Source: Mycobacterium paraterrae | GTDB lineage: Bacteria > Actinomycetota > Actinomycetes > Mycobacteriales > Mycobacteriaceae | Direction of reading: 5' to 3' | DNA length: 64,000 nucleotides | NCBI RefSeq assembly: GCF_022430545.2 | Contig: NZ_CP092488.2 | Coordinates: 806,001-870,000, forward strand | In this document: positions 1 through 7,682 of the stretch, piece by piece | How positions within the stretch are numbered: the first letter of the stretch is position 1 | How the letters are laid out: the number at the start of each line of letters is the position of its first letter | Made by a program: the position numbers and the translations under genes | The notes under the pieces: model-generated | Seen by the model: the letters and a program-made list of their open reading frames with translations, nothing else | Told to the model about the DNA's origin: nothing | Database searches by the model: none

Positions 1-1435
1 GTTTCCACCCGCGCCGCCGTTACCGCCAGAAGCGCCGGCAGTCGTCGGGCTAAATCCGTTACCACCGTTGCCGCCGTTGCCGCCGCTGCTAGGAGTCGAC
101 CCCACCGATCCGTTCGCGCCGGGCGTCAGGCCTGTACCACCGGTGCCCGCCGCCCCGCCGCTGCCGACGTTTCCGCCATTACCACCCGCACCACCATTCG
201 GTGTTGCGGCGTTGCCGGCGCCACCAAGGGCCCCATTCCCCGCGCCGCCACCGTTGCCACCGTTACCCGCATTGCCGCCGACACCGGCTTGTCCAGTGGT
301 GCCATGAGCGGCCGTACCGCCGGCGCCGCCGTTACCCCCGTTACCGCCAGCGCCACCGTTGGCGCCGCTGCCGCCCGCACCACCGTTTTGACCCGCCGCG
401 CCAGCAGTACCGTTGACTCCCGAGCCACCGACTCCACCATTGGCGCCAGCACCGCCAGCGCCACCGTTACCCCCGTTGCCCGCGGTCGCACCGCCGAGAC
501 CACCGGCGCCACCGTCCCCCCCGGATCCACCGGCCTGCCCGACCGTCCCGTTGCCACCGGCAGCGCCCGCGGTAGCCGAGGTCGCACCATTAGGTCCGGC
601 CGCCCCGGCGAACCCATTGCCCCCGTTGCCGCCGGAACCGCCGTTACCGACGGAGCCGCCGTTTCCTCCGGCGCCGCCAGTGCCGCCAGAAGCACCCGCC
701 GTTGTGGCATTGAAACCATTCCCACCGTTACCGCCGTTACCGCCGGTGGTCGGGGTCGAACCCGCCGACCCATTCGTGCCGGAGGTCGATCCTGTCCCGC
801 CGGTGCCAGCCGACCCGCCGCCACCGACGTTGCCGCCGTTGCCACCCGCGCCGCCGTTCGGCGTGGCGGAGTTTCCGGCGCCCCCAGCAGCGCCGTTACC
901 CGCGCCGCCACCGTTTCCGCCATTGCCCGCGTTGCCCCCGGCACCAGCGTTGCCCGCCGTGCCGTGGGCAGCAGTACCACCAACCCCGCCGTTACCGCCG
1001 TTACCGCCCGCGCCGCCGGCGGCCCCGCTGCCGCCGGCGCCACCGTTTTGACCCGCCGCGCCCGCTGCACCGTTGACGCCGGAACCGCCGGCACCTCCGT
1101 TGGCACCGGAACCACCGGCGCCACCGTTGCCTCCGTTGCCCGCGGTCGATCCGCCCAGACCGCCGGCACCTCCGTTACCGCCGGAACCACCGGCCTGGCC
1201 CACCGTGCCGCTGCCACCGTTCGAGCCTGCGGTGGTGGCGGCCTGGCCGTTTGGACCGGCTGTTCCGGCGTATCCGTTTCCGCCGCTGCCACCGGCTCCG
1301 CCGTTTCCTACCGATCCGCCGGCACCGCCTGCGCCGCCGTTACCGCCCGAAGCGCCTGCAGTCGTCGCGCTAAACCCCCCGCCGCCGTTGCCGCCATTAC
1401 CACCGGTCGTCGGCGTCGACCCCGCGATCCCGTTG
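1..1435 (-). repeat. 660-bp tandem repeats inside the PGRS domain
   Basis: Landmark sequences recur at exactly 660-bp spacing, for example GAAGCGCC-type motifs at 29, 689 and 1349, and the ends of the matching segments at 301 and 961. The period is 220 codons, so the frame is kept. Each unit carries a non-glycine marker read on the minus strand as F-S/N-P/A-T-T-A-G-A-S. Two full copies and part of a third (fading near 1435) are visible, and the array continues past the left edge. Confidence 0.8.
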
Positions 1436-3186
1436 CTGGCACTGCCGCCGATACCGACGTTGCCGCCATGCCCACCCCCACCGCCGTCGATGTGGCCGGC
1501 GGATCCTCCAGCGCCACTGGCTCCGTTACCCGCTGCGCCGCCGGCACCACCATTGCCCGACACGGAGCCGCCATTGCCACCGTTGCCACCGTTACCGCCA
1601 TTGCCACCGTTGCTCCCGGCGGCTGTGGAGTAGACGCCATTCGCGCCACTGCCACCGTCACCACCGTTACCGACGGCTCCGCCGTCGCCGCCGTCACCGC
1701 CGGAACCGCTCGTCGAGCCGGTCGTGAAATTGAAGTAGCCGTCGCCGCCTTTGCCGCCGTCGCCACCGGACGTGACCGCGTTTCCGTCTACACCAGACCC
1801 GCCGGCCACACCCCCGCCGGTACCGCCGGCCCCTGCCGCACCGCCGCCACCACCGAGACCTATCGAGCCCGGGTCGCCTCCGTCGCCGCCGTCACCGCCA
1901 TCGATGTGGGCCGAATCACCGTCAAGGCCAAGACCTCCTGCCCCTCCAGCGCCAGCGTCGCCACCAGCCCCGCCGGCGCCGCCATTTCCGGTAGCGCCGT
2001 CGCTGGCCAGGTACCCGTGTCCGGCGTTGCCACCGATGCCTCCCATCCCGCCGGCACCGCCCGTACCGCCGTTCCCGCCGTCCTCCCCATTTCCGCTCTC
2101 GGTGAAGTAACCGCCGTACCCGTCGCCACCACGGGCGCCGTCGCCGCCATCTCCGCCTGCGCCGGCGTTGCCGCCGTTACCTCCGGCGCCGAAGAGATAG
2201 CCGCCATCTCCGCCAGCTCCGCCCGCGCCGCCGTTACCGCCGATGCCACCATCAAGCCCGTTCACGCCCGGTGACGTCGAGAAGGACGTGAAGCCCGCGC
2301 CACCGCCGCCACCCTCGCCGCCGTTGCCGCCGTGCCCGAAGAACACGCTGCCGACACCGCCGGCGCCACCAGCTCCACCATTCCCGCCGGTTGGGTTCAG
2401 TTCGGTGCCGTCACCGCCGAAGCCCCCGTTGCCACCGTCACCGCCATTGCCGTAGAAGAAGCCGCCGGCTCCGCCCGCACCACCAGCACCACCGTCACCG
2501 CCATACAAACCGTCGGTGCCGTCAGCCCCGTTGCCGCCGTTGCCGAATAGGAACGCGGCGTTGCCGGCCTCGCCTGGCGTTCCGTTGATCGGCGCAGGGT
2601 CATCCAACGCGAACAGGCTCACCTCGGACTGAGGCGCTACGCCCCCCGCATCACCGCCGTCGCCGATGAACCAGCCGGCACTCCCGCCGTCACCACCAAA
2701 CCAACCGTCGCCACCGTCACCGAGCCACAAGCCTCCGTCTGCCCCGTCGGGATTCAACGCCGTGCCATCGGCGCCGTCACCGATCAGGAACTGCCCGGAC
2801 CAGGTGTTGACGAACTCGCCGAACTGCAGGCCCGCCGGGCTGTTGATCCAGTCCTCGATGCTGGCGTGCAGCGGCGTGTAGACGAACTGCCCGAACCAGT
2901 CATCGCTGGGCGCCGGAACCGCCGACGCCCCAAACAATTCGAGATTCCACGTCGACGGATCCAGCCAGGCCGACACATCGAAGGCCTCGACGGCCGGTGC
3001 GGCCGTCACGGCTGGGTCGACGATCAGGTCGATCCAGTCGGTCAGCACGTCGGCCTGCGCGGCGGGCAGCGCGGCCAGGGGACTCAGCCCGAAAGCGAAT
3101 AACGCACTGGCGCTAGCTCCCAGCCCAATGGCGCGTGCACGCCCTCGCGACTGCCGATTCCGCTTGCAACCCCGCCGACCAGCCAT
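1..3186 (-). CDS. Secreted PGRS glycine-rich protein, C-terminus beyond left edge
   Basis: The frame is open from the ATG at 3186 to the window edge (1062 codons). It begins with a basic stretch and a hydrophobic signal peptide with a likely cleavage after AQA (residue 45). A non-repetitive region of about 110 residues follows, rich in Trp and Asp, with the linker-like FLIGDGADG. The rest is Gly-Gly-X/Gly-Asn-Gly repeats typical of PGRS domains. No PE domain (about 100 residues) is present, so this is a PGRS protein that replaces PE with a classical signal peptide. An AAAGG ribosome-binding site lies 7 nt before the ATG. The promoter carries the CAGGG palindrome shared with the genes at 4297 and 4626. 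The role is unknown; related proteins are cell-surface or secreted. The opposite-strand open frames over the repeats are composition artefacts. Confidence 0.85.
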   Translation of the reverse strand, partial: MAGRRGCKRNRQSRGRARAIGLGASASALFAFGLSPLAALPAAQADVLTDWIDLIVDPAVTAAPAVEAFDVSAWLDPSTWNLELFGASAVPAPSDDWFGQFVYTPLHASIEDWINSPAGLQFGEFVNTWSGQFLIGDGADGTALNPDGADGGLWLGDGGDGWFGGDGGSAGWFIGDGGDAGGVAPQSEVSLFALDDPAPINGTPGEAGNAAFLFGNGGNGADGTDGLYGGDGGAGGAGGAGGFFYGNGGDGGNGGFGGDGTELNPTGGNGGAGGAGGVGSVFFGHGGNGGEGGGGGAGFTSFSTSPGVNGLDGGIGGNGGAGGAGGDGGYLFGAGGNGGNAGAGGDGGDGARGGDGYGGYFTESGNGEDGGNGGTGGAGGMGGIGGNAGHGYLASDGATGNGGAGGAGGDAGAGGAGGLGLDGDSAHIDGGDGGDGGDPGSIGLGGGGGAAGAGGTGGGVAGGSGVDGNAVTSGGDGGKGGDGYFNFTTGSTSGSGGDGGDGGAVGNGGDGGSGANGVYSTAAGSNGGNGGNGGNGGNGGSVSGNGGAGGAAGNGASGAGGSAGHIDGGGGGHGGNVGIGGSASNGIAGSTPTTGGNGGNGGGGFSATTAGASGGNGGAGGAGGSVGNGGAGGSGGNGYAGTAGPNGQAATTAGSNGGSGTVGQAGGSGGNGGAGGLGGSTAGNGGNGGAGGSGANGGAGGSGVNGAAGAAGQNGGAGGSGAAGGAGGNGGNGGVGGTAAHGTAGNAGAGGNAGNGGNGGGAGNGAAGGAGNSATPNGGAGGNGGNVGGGGSAGTGGTGSTSGTNGSAGSTPTTGGNGGNGGNGFNATTAGASGGTGGAGGNGGSVGNGGSGGNGGNGFAGAAGPNGATSATAGAAGGNGTVGQAGGSGGDGGAGGLGGATAGNGGNGGAGGAGANGGVGGSGVNGTAGAAGQNGGAGGSGANGGAGGNGGNGGAGGTAAHGTTGQAGVGGNAGNGGNGGGAGNGALGGAGNAATPNGGAGGNGGNVGSGGAAGTGGTGLTPGANGSVGSTPSSGGNGGNGGNGFSPTTAGASGGNGGAGGN

Positions 3187-3251
3187 AACGTGCCTTTCCC
3201 ACCCTGAACTCAGCTTTTTCTTCGCAAAATCTCAGCGAAGCGTTGAGCCGA

Positions 3252-3295
3252 AGGCTAGGTCGAGCGCGTCGGGAACCGATACAGGGAAAACCCTG
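3252..3295 (-). promoter_or_regulatory. Promoter with CAGGG-N4-CCCTG operator for the PGRS gene
   Basis: On the minus strand a perfect inverted repeat CAGGG-N4-CCCTG (3282-3295) is followed 24 nt later by a -10-like TAGCCT (3257-3252). No TTGACA-type -35 is seen. The palindrome overlaps the position a -35 would occupy, as expected for a class II activator site. The predicted transcription start is near 3244, giving a leader of about 58 nt that contains the AAAGG ribosome-binding site. Confidence 0.6.
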
Positions 3296-3319
3296 GCATT
3301 CCGGATCGACGCAAAGATC

Positions 3320-3333
3320 CAGGGATTTCGCTG
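3320..3333 (-). promoter_or_regulatory. Degenerate second CAGGG palindrome upstream of the PGRS promoter
   Basis: CAGGG-ATTT-CGCTG differs from the other sites by one base in one arm. Its centre lies 38 bp upstream of the centre of the perfect site, so the two are separated by nearly four helical turns. It may be an auxiliary binding site. Confidence 0.4.
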
Positions 3334-3455
3334 TAACGGGCAGACCATTGTTACCCGACGGCGAGACGTCGTTTCGGGCGTCGAACCTCATGTGTGATCC
3401 CGCCGCTAGCGGGGTATCAAAGCCCGCGAAGGTTTCCACGAACTGAGGAGCGAAG

Positions 3456-3824
3456 TTGCGGAACCAGGTCTCTTCTCTCACTGCCCGCCGCTATGTCGGC
3501 ACGGGCGTCGGCGCTGCCCTGATCCTGTGCGGCTTAGCAACCGGGTGCAGCTCTCACGACAAAGGTGGGAGTCCCACGACGACCACGACGACGCCGACCA
3601 CCACGGTGACGACTACCACGACGACATCGGTTCCGGCGCAGGCGCCCGCACCTGCTCCGGGTGGCGGTCCCGGCCCGAACGGAACCTCAACCGCGGTTCC
3701 CGGCGCCGGCGCCGGTGCCGGACCCGGTGGAGCGAGCGCGGGTGTCCCAGGTGCCAGCGCCGGAGCGGGACCTGGCGGCGCCGGTGCGTGCGCCGGCCCC
3801 GTGTGCGTCGGCACCGGCGGGTAG
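3456..3824 (+). CDS. Putative Thr/Pro/Gly-rich lipoprotein
   Basis: The start is a TTG with a GAGGAG ribosome-binding site ending 5 nt upstream. The 122-residue product has an Arg-containing N-terminus, a hydrophobic segment and a lipobox-like LATGC with Cys31. A Thr-rich tract (T and P for about 20 residues) and Ala/Gly/Pro repeats such as GAGAGPGG follow. The mature part is low complexity with two late Cys residues and no recognised domain. It is probably anchored to the outer face of the membrane. Its orientation is divergent from the PGRS gene. The function is unknown. Confidence 0.6.
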   Translation: MRNQVSSLTARRYVGTGVGAALILCGLATGCSSHDKGGSPTTTTTTPTTTVTTTTTTSVPAQAPAPAPGGGPGPNGTSTAVPGAGAGAGPGGASAGVPGASAGAGPGGAGACAGPVCVGTGG

Positions 3825-3850
3825 ACGCCACGACCGCCGAAGCCGTGCGC

Positions 3851-4297
3851 CTAGTGCGGCGTGAGGTGGTAGGCGGAGTAGCAGGGTTCGGCAGTCTGCC
3901 CCGGTCCAGTTACCAGCGCGGGTGACCACATGGTCGGAACGCCGTTGATCAGCCAGCAGTTTTTGTCGGACAGGTCGATGGCCTTCTGCCCCGTATCGGT
4001 GGCCTGCTTGGCTTGGTCGGTGGCCTGCTTGGCCTGATCCGCTGCCTGCTTTGCCTGGTCTGCAGCCTGCTTGGCTTGATCAGCAGCCTGCTTCGCTTTG
4101 TCGGCGCCGTTTTTGGCTTCGTCTATGGCCCGGCTCGCGATCCCGGCCCCCTTCTGCTGCTGACACTGCTGCACCTGGTCGGCGGGCAGTTGGTCGCAAT
4201 CGGGCGGGTCGTCAGCGCCGGCTATGGGAGCCATCAGCAAAACAGCGGCGAAGCAGGCAGCTGTGGCCGCCGCGCGACGAGTCGATGGTTTGTTCAT
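3851..4297 (-). CDS. Secreted heptad-repeat (DQAKQAA) protein
   Basis: A 148-residue protein with a signal peptide ending near AGA (residue 28). A short Cys-containing segment (DCDQLPADQVQQCQQQ) is followed by about five copies of the heptad DQAKQAA/T, a strong amphipathic helix or coiled-coil signature. A C-terminal segment with two more Cys residues follows. I chose the ATG at 4297, although the frame is open further upstream, for two reasons: it gives a clean signal peptide, and it lies 7 nt after a TANNNT -10, matching a leaderless transcript as in the gene at 4626. It is probably exported. I recognise no named family. Confidence 0.7.
   Translation of the reverse strand: MNKPSTRRAAATAACFAAVLLMAPIAGADDPPDCDQLPADQVQQCQQQKGAGIASRAIDEAKNGADKAKQAADQAKQAADQAKQAADQAKQATDQAKQATDTGQKAIDLSDKNCWLINGVPTMWSPALVTGPGQTAEPCYSAYHLTPH
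3998..4102 (-). repeat. Five 21-bp tandem units encoding the DQAKQAA heptads
   Basis: Units start at 3998, 4019, 4040, 4061 and 4082. Each has a core like GCCTGCTTGGC and encodes one heptad on the minus strand. The frame-keeping unit length could allow copy-number change between strains. Confidence 0.75.
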
Positions 4298-4304
4298 ACG
4301 AACG

Positions 4305-4347
4305 AAGCTAGGAGTTCCGCCGAAGCGGCGATACAGGGATTTCCCTG
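4305..4347 (-). promoter_or_regulatory. Leaderless promoter with CAGGG-N4-CCCTG operator
   Basis: The palindrome (4334-4347) is followed 23 nt later by TAGCTT (4310-4305), then 7 nt, then the ATG at 4297. The palindrome centre is 43.5 bp from the start codon, exactly as at the 4626 gene. The extension after the palindrome (TATCG) is also shared with the PGRS promoter. Confidence 0.6.
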
Positions 4348-4350
4348 GTG

Positions 4351-4626
4351 TCAGGCGCTCAGATCGGCCCGCGTAACTGGGGTGATGCGATCGGTGTGCC
4401 AGCCCGCCCGGCGGCACGCGTCGATGACGGCCTCTACGGACTCGGCCTCGATCACCGCGAAGGTGGTCTCGTCGCTGGGAGCGGTCACCGCTCCACGCAG
4501 GCAGATCTGCGCGGCACCGGCCACCTGCTGAAGGCGTTTGACCGCCTCGTCGAATGACGTCTCGGCCAAATCCGGCTGATACCACTCGACCAGATAGCAC
4601 GGGTTTGTAGACGCGCTAGTACACAC
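4351..4626 (-). CDS. DUF4242 (SCO4226-like) small protein
   Basis: A 91-residue protein with the pattern of DUF4242: YLVEWYQP near the start, then an Ala/Arg-Leu helix, DETTFAVIEAESVEAV, and a closing RAGWHTDRITPV. The Streptomyces member SCO4226 is a nickel-binding ferredoxin-fold dimer (family knowledge). Metal binding here is inference only. The GTG at 4626 is supported by a TACCGT -10 ending 7 nt upstream, which implies a leaderless transcript. It sits directly downstream of the LuxR-type regulator, and its operator overlaps that gene's 3' end. Confidence 0.75.
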   Translation of the reverse strand: MCTSASTNPCYLVEWYQPDLAETSFDEAVKRLQQVAGAAQICLRGAVTAPSDETTFAVIEAESVEAVIDACRRAGWHTDRITPVTRADLSA

Positions 4627-4633
4627 GTGAGCA

Positions 4634-4676
4634 ACGGTACCCCGTGAAGCTGTCGATCGAATCAGGGCTTTCCCTG
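4634..4676 (-). promoter_or_regulatory. Leaderless promoter with CAGGG-N4-CCCTG operator, inside the regulator 3' end
   Basis: The palindrome (4663-4676) lies within the last codons and stop of the LuxR-type gene. It is followed 23 nt later by TACCGT (4639-4634), then 7 nt, then the GTG at 4626. A further half-site (TTTCCCTGG) lies just upstream at 4680-4688. Geometry matches the 4297 promoter base for base. Confidence 0.6.
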
Positions 4677-7415
4677 GAATTTCCCTGGCTCGAGCGCTGC
4701 GGACAAACCGGATCGTGAACGAATCCCGAGTTTGCGGTAGACGCTGCTCAAATTCATCTCGACAGTCTTCGGCGCGACGAACAATTCCGCCGCGATCTGT
4801 TTGTTGGACAGCCCGGTCGCGGCACGTTCGGCGATTCGGCGCTCGGCGGCCGTCAGACCCACCCCGTCACCGACTGGGCTGGCCAGCCGCCCCAACTCCG
4901 CCGCGGCGCGCTTCGCCCATAGGGGGACGCCAAGGCGCTCGAAAGTCTCCCGCGCCTCGCGCAGCGTCGCCTCCGCCGACTGCCGGCGACGACGACGGCG
5001 CTGCACCTGGCCGAGCAACAACTGGGTCCGCGCCAGCTCGAACGGCATCGGCAGACGCTGATGGTGGCTCACCGCCTCCTGGGCGGCACTCTCGGCAGCC
5101 TCGAGGTCGCCTCGCGCAGCCAGCACGTGTCCCCGGCCGCGGGCTCCCACGGCAAGCATCCACGGCCGATCATGTTGTGCACCATTCTTTTCCAGTGCAC
5201 ACACCAGTGGCTCGGCCTCGTCCACCCGCCCGATAGCGGTCAACGCTTCGATCGCGTCGGGCAGGTAACCACCCGCGATGATCTCGGTGTCGTGCATCGG
5301 ATCGAACGAACCGACCAAGGGCTGCAATTCCCGGATGGCGGCGTCGTAGTCACCCAGCGACACCTCGAGGAACCCCAATACCGTTACCGGGGCGATGATC
5401 TGGCGTAGTGATCCCGTCGCACGGGCCGCATCGATCGCCCAGCGCGCCATCTCACGCGCCTCACCCTCACGTCCCGTGTACGCAGCGATCGACGCCTGTG
5501 TACCGCGCAAGCCGACCATCAGGTGCCGGCCCGCCATCTGCTCGGCCCGCTGAATTGCGTCGTCGACCTGCCCGGCGGCATCGTCGTATCGTCCAAGCCA
5601 GATGTCGATCATCGCCGCCTCGTTACCGATCCATACGATGTCGATCTCGGTACCACCCTGCAGCAGCCGCCGCTGCATCGCCCGGATCTGCTCGCGCGCG
5701 AGGTCGAGTCGGCCAGCCCAACCGTTGGTGACGGCCTCGACTGCGCTGGCGCGAAAAGTGGCAGCGGCAGCGGTATTTGGTTCTTCCAGCGTTAACGCCA
5801 GCTGCAGTGCCTGGTGGTCGAAGCCGAGCCCGTGCATGAAACGCACCAACACCAGCATCGCCAAAGCTTGGCTGTGAAAATCGGCGACACCGAGACGCTC
5901 GGCGTGCGCCGCTGCCACCTGAGCGCTCTCGACGCACGCCTGCATCTGTCCGGTGAGCCCGAGCGCCGGTGTCAGGAGTAGCCGGGCATGCAACTGCAGC
6001 AAGGGATCAGCGGCGGTCTCGACCGCCTCGGTGAGGGCAGCGACGGCGCCGACGATGCTGTCGTCGTAGCCGGTGACAGCAGCAAACAACATCAACGCGA
6101 CGCAGCGCAGAGTGCTGCTCGCGGGCAACTCGTCAATGGTCGACTGTAGATGCTCGCGGGCCTGGTCGAGAGCGCCGGACCGGAAATGCAATTCGGCCAC
6201 CCGCAAGCGCCGTTCCGCGGTATCGCCGCCGAGTTTGATTGCCAATTCCAGCAATTCGGCCGCAACCGCGGGCGCACCCTGCGTCAAAGTCACCTGGGCG
6301 GCCTCGTCGAGCGATTCGAGCATCGCGGGATCGCCGGTGGTCGCGGACAGTGCCATGTGCCGCGCCCGCAACTCGGGCTCCTCGACGGTTTCGGCGAACC
6401 TACGGTGCATCGCGCGGCGTTGCCGCGGGCTCGCCCCGGTGTAGACGCCACGCGCGAACAGCGGGTGACAGAACCGCACCTTATTGCCGTCCAATTCGAC
6501 GACGCCGGACGCCTCGGCCGATTCGACCACCTCGACCACCCGGTCGACGGTGATGTCGATGGCGCGGCTCAGCCGTTCGACGGTGGGCTGCACCGCGCAC
6601 GAAGCGGCCAGCAACACCTCGCTCAGCTCGGCGTCCGGCCGGCCGATGCGCTGCCGGACGAGCGCGGCAAGAGAATCAGGTAGGTCGACCATCCCGCGGG
6701 ACGGCTCGTCGACCACCGAACGGGCCAGCTCGAGCGCGAAAAATGGGTTTCCGCCTGATATTTCGTGAATGCGTGTGATTAGCGGGCGAGACAGTGTCTG
6801 CCCCAGCCGCCTTGAGATCATCGCGTGCAAACCGCCGAGGGTGAGCGGCTCGACCTTGATCCGGTGAATCGAGTCGGGCCGTGAGAACTTGAGCCACCAC
6901 GGTGTTTCGTCGCGGCGGCGTTCCCCGGTCCGGACGCTGACGACCACCCCGATCCGGCCGGTCAACCGGCGGGCGGCGTATCCAAAGACCGCCTGGCTCG
7001 ACACGTCCAGCCATTGCGCGTCGTCAATCGCGACCAGCATCGGTGTCGCGAAGCTGGGATGGCGCAACACGGAGAGGAATGCCGCAGCGACCGTCCGTTC
7101 GTTGGTCGGCGGACCCTCACCGGCGAGCAGCAGCACCCGCTCGAGCGCGGTCCGTTGCACCGTTGGCAGGTCCGCGAAGACGACCGGATCGACGCTGCCG
7201 AGCAGGTCGGCAACGGCGGCGTAGGCATATCGCGCCTCGGCCACCGCCCCGCCCGTCGACAACACCCGGAAGCCCTGGGCCGCCGCCTGCTCGGTCATCT
7301 GTAGCAGGAACGTGGTCTTGCCGATGCCGGCCTCGCCGTCGACCACCATTCCCGCTGGTCCGGACAAAGCCCGCGCGAGAAAGCTCCGCACCGCATGGGA
7401 ATCCCCCTGCCGCAC
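4662..7415 (-). CDS. LuxR-family STAND ATPase transcriptional regulator (LAL type)
   Basis: About 917 residues. The N-terminus has a Walker A motif (GEAGIGKTT, residues 27-35) and a Walker B/sensor region (MLVAIDDAQWLD, about 126-137), followed by a winged-helix region and TPR-like helices. The last about 60 residues are a LuxR/NarL-type HTH (LTAAERRIAERAATG, SNKQIAAELFVAPKTVEMNL). This is the large ATP-binding LuxR architecture; such proteins act as inducer-dependent activators. The GTG at 7415 has a GAGGAG ribosome-binding site 7 nt upstream. A TTG two codons earlier would leave only 1 nt of spacing, so I prefer the GTG. It is divergent from the AurF-like operon and upstream of three genes sharing a palindromic operator, which makes it the obvious candidate regulator (inference). 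Confidence 0.85.
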   Translation of the reverse strand: MRQGDSHAVRSFLARALSGPAGMVVDGEAGIGKTTFLLQMTEQAAAQGFRVLSTGGAVAEARYAYAAVADLLGSVDPVVFADLPTVQRTALERVLLLAGEGPPTNERTVAAAFLSVLRHPSFATPMLVAIDDAQWLDVSSQAVFGYAARRLTGRIGVVVSVRTGERRRDETPWWLKFSRPDSIHRIKVEPLTLGGLHAMISRRLGQTLSRPLITRIHEISGGNPFFALELARSVVDEPSRGMVDLPDSLAALVRQRIGRPDAELSEVLLAASCAVQPTVERLSRAIDITVDRVVEVVESAEASGVVELDGNKVRFCHPLFARGVYTGASPRQRRAMHRRFAETVEEPELRARHMALSATTGDPAMLESLDEAAQVTLTQGAPAVAAELLELAIKLGGDTAERRLRVAELHFRSGALDQAREHLQSTIDELPASSTLRCVALMLFAAVTGYDDSIVGAVAALTEAVETAADPLLQLHARLLLTPALGLTGQMQACVESAQVAAAHAERLGVADFHSQALAMLVLVRFMHGLGFDHQALQLALTLEEPNTAAAATFRASAVEAVTNGWAGRLDLAREQIRAMQRRLLQGGTEIDIVWIGNEAAMIDIWLGRYDDAAGQVDDAIQRAEQMAGRHLMVGLRGTQASIAAYTGREGEAREMARWAIDAARATGSLRQIIAPVTVLGFLEVSLGDYDAAIRELQPLVGSFDPMHDTEIIAGGYLPDAIEALTAIGRVDEAEPLVCALEKNGAQHDRPWMLAVGARGRGHVLAARGDLEAAESAAQEAVSHHQRLPMPFELARTQLLLGQVQRRRRRRQSAEATLREARETFERLGVPLWAKRAAAELGRLASPVGDGVGLTAAERRIAERAATGLSNKQIAAELFVAPKTVEMNLSSVYRKLGIRSRSGLSAALEPGKFQGKP

Positions 7416-7536
7416 CCGCAATCTCCTCGTATGCGCTTTTGGTTGCCGGATGCCGAATCCGGGATCTGGCAGCCAAGCTACAGCGGATTCACAGGAGTTT
7501 CGGTCTTTCCTGATTGATTTGAGTCTGATATGAGCA

Positions 7537-7569
7537 TCTAACTGGCCGTATTACGTACCGCCAGTTAGA
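7537..7569. promoter_or_regulatory. Perfect 10-bp inverted repeat in the divergent intergenic region
   Basis: TCTAACTGGC (7537-7546) and GCCAGTTAGA (7560-7569) are exact reverse complements with a 13-bp A/T-containing spacer. The site lies between the divergent LuxR-type gene and the AurF-like operon, so it is more likely an operator than a terminator. It lies upstream of the predicted TTGACA promoter at 7624. The binding protein is unknown. Confidence 0.55.
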
Positions 7570-7623
7570 AAACCTGCGCGAGCGGACTCAAGTCGGTACT
7601 CGAAGTACCCGGTACCGTCGGTA

Positions 7624-7652
7624 TTGACATCTCTTCGCATCCTCCCTACCGT
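7624..7652 (+). promoter_or_regulatory. SigA-like promoter of the AurF-like operon
   Basis: TTGACA (7624-7629), a 17-bp spacer and TACCGT (7647-7652) precede the gene at 7683 and predict a leader of about 24 nt. A short hairpin GGTACT-CGA-AGTACC (7595-7609) and a CGGTACCG palindrome (7610-7617) sit directly upstream and could be part of its control. Confidence 0.5.
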
Positions 7653-7682
7653 CGCATTAACGCCGACGAAGGGACGTCAACG

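Noticed and set aside
68..2603. Long plus- and minus-strand open frames across the PGRS region in other frames
   Set aside because: They are by-products of GC-rich GGX codons. Only the frame starting at 3186 has a signal peptide, a ribosome-binding site and a promoter.
1..2700. Possible CRISPR-like array because of dense short repeats
   Set aside because: The repeats are coding GGX triplets with no constant spacer length, and no cas genes are present.
7595..7617. GGTACT hairpin and CGGTACCG palindrome as a terminator
   Set aside because: They lie between divergent genes, immediately before a promoter, and lack a T-tract.
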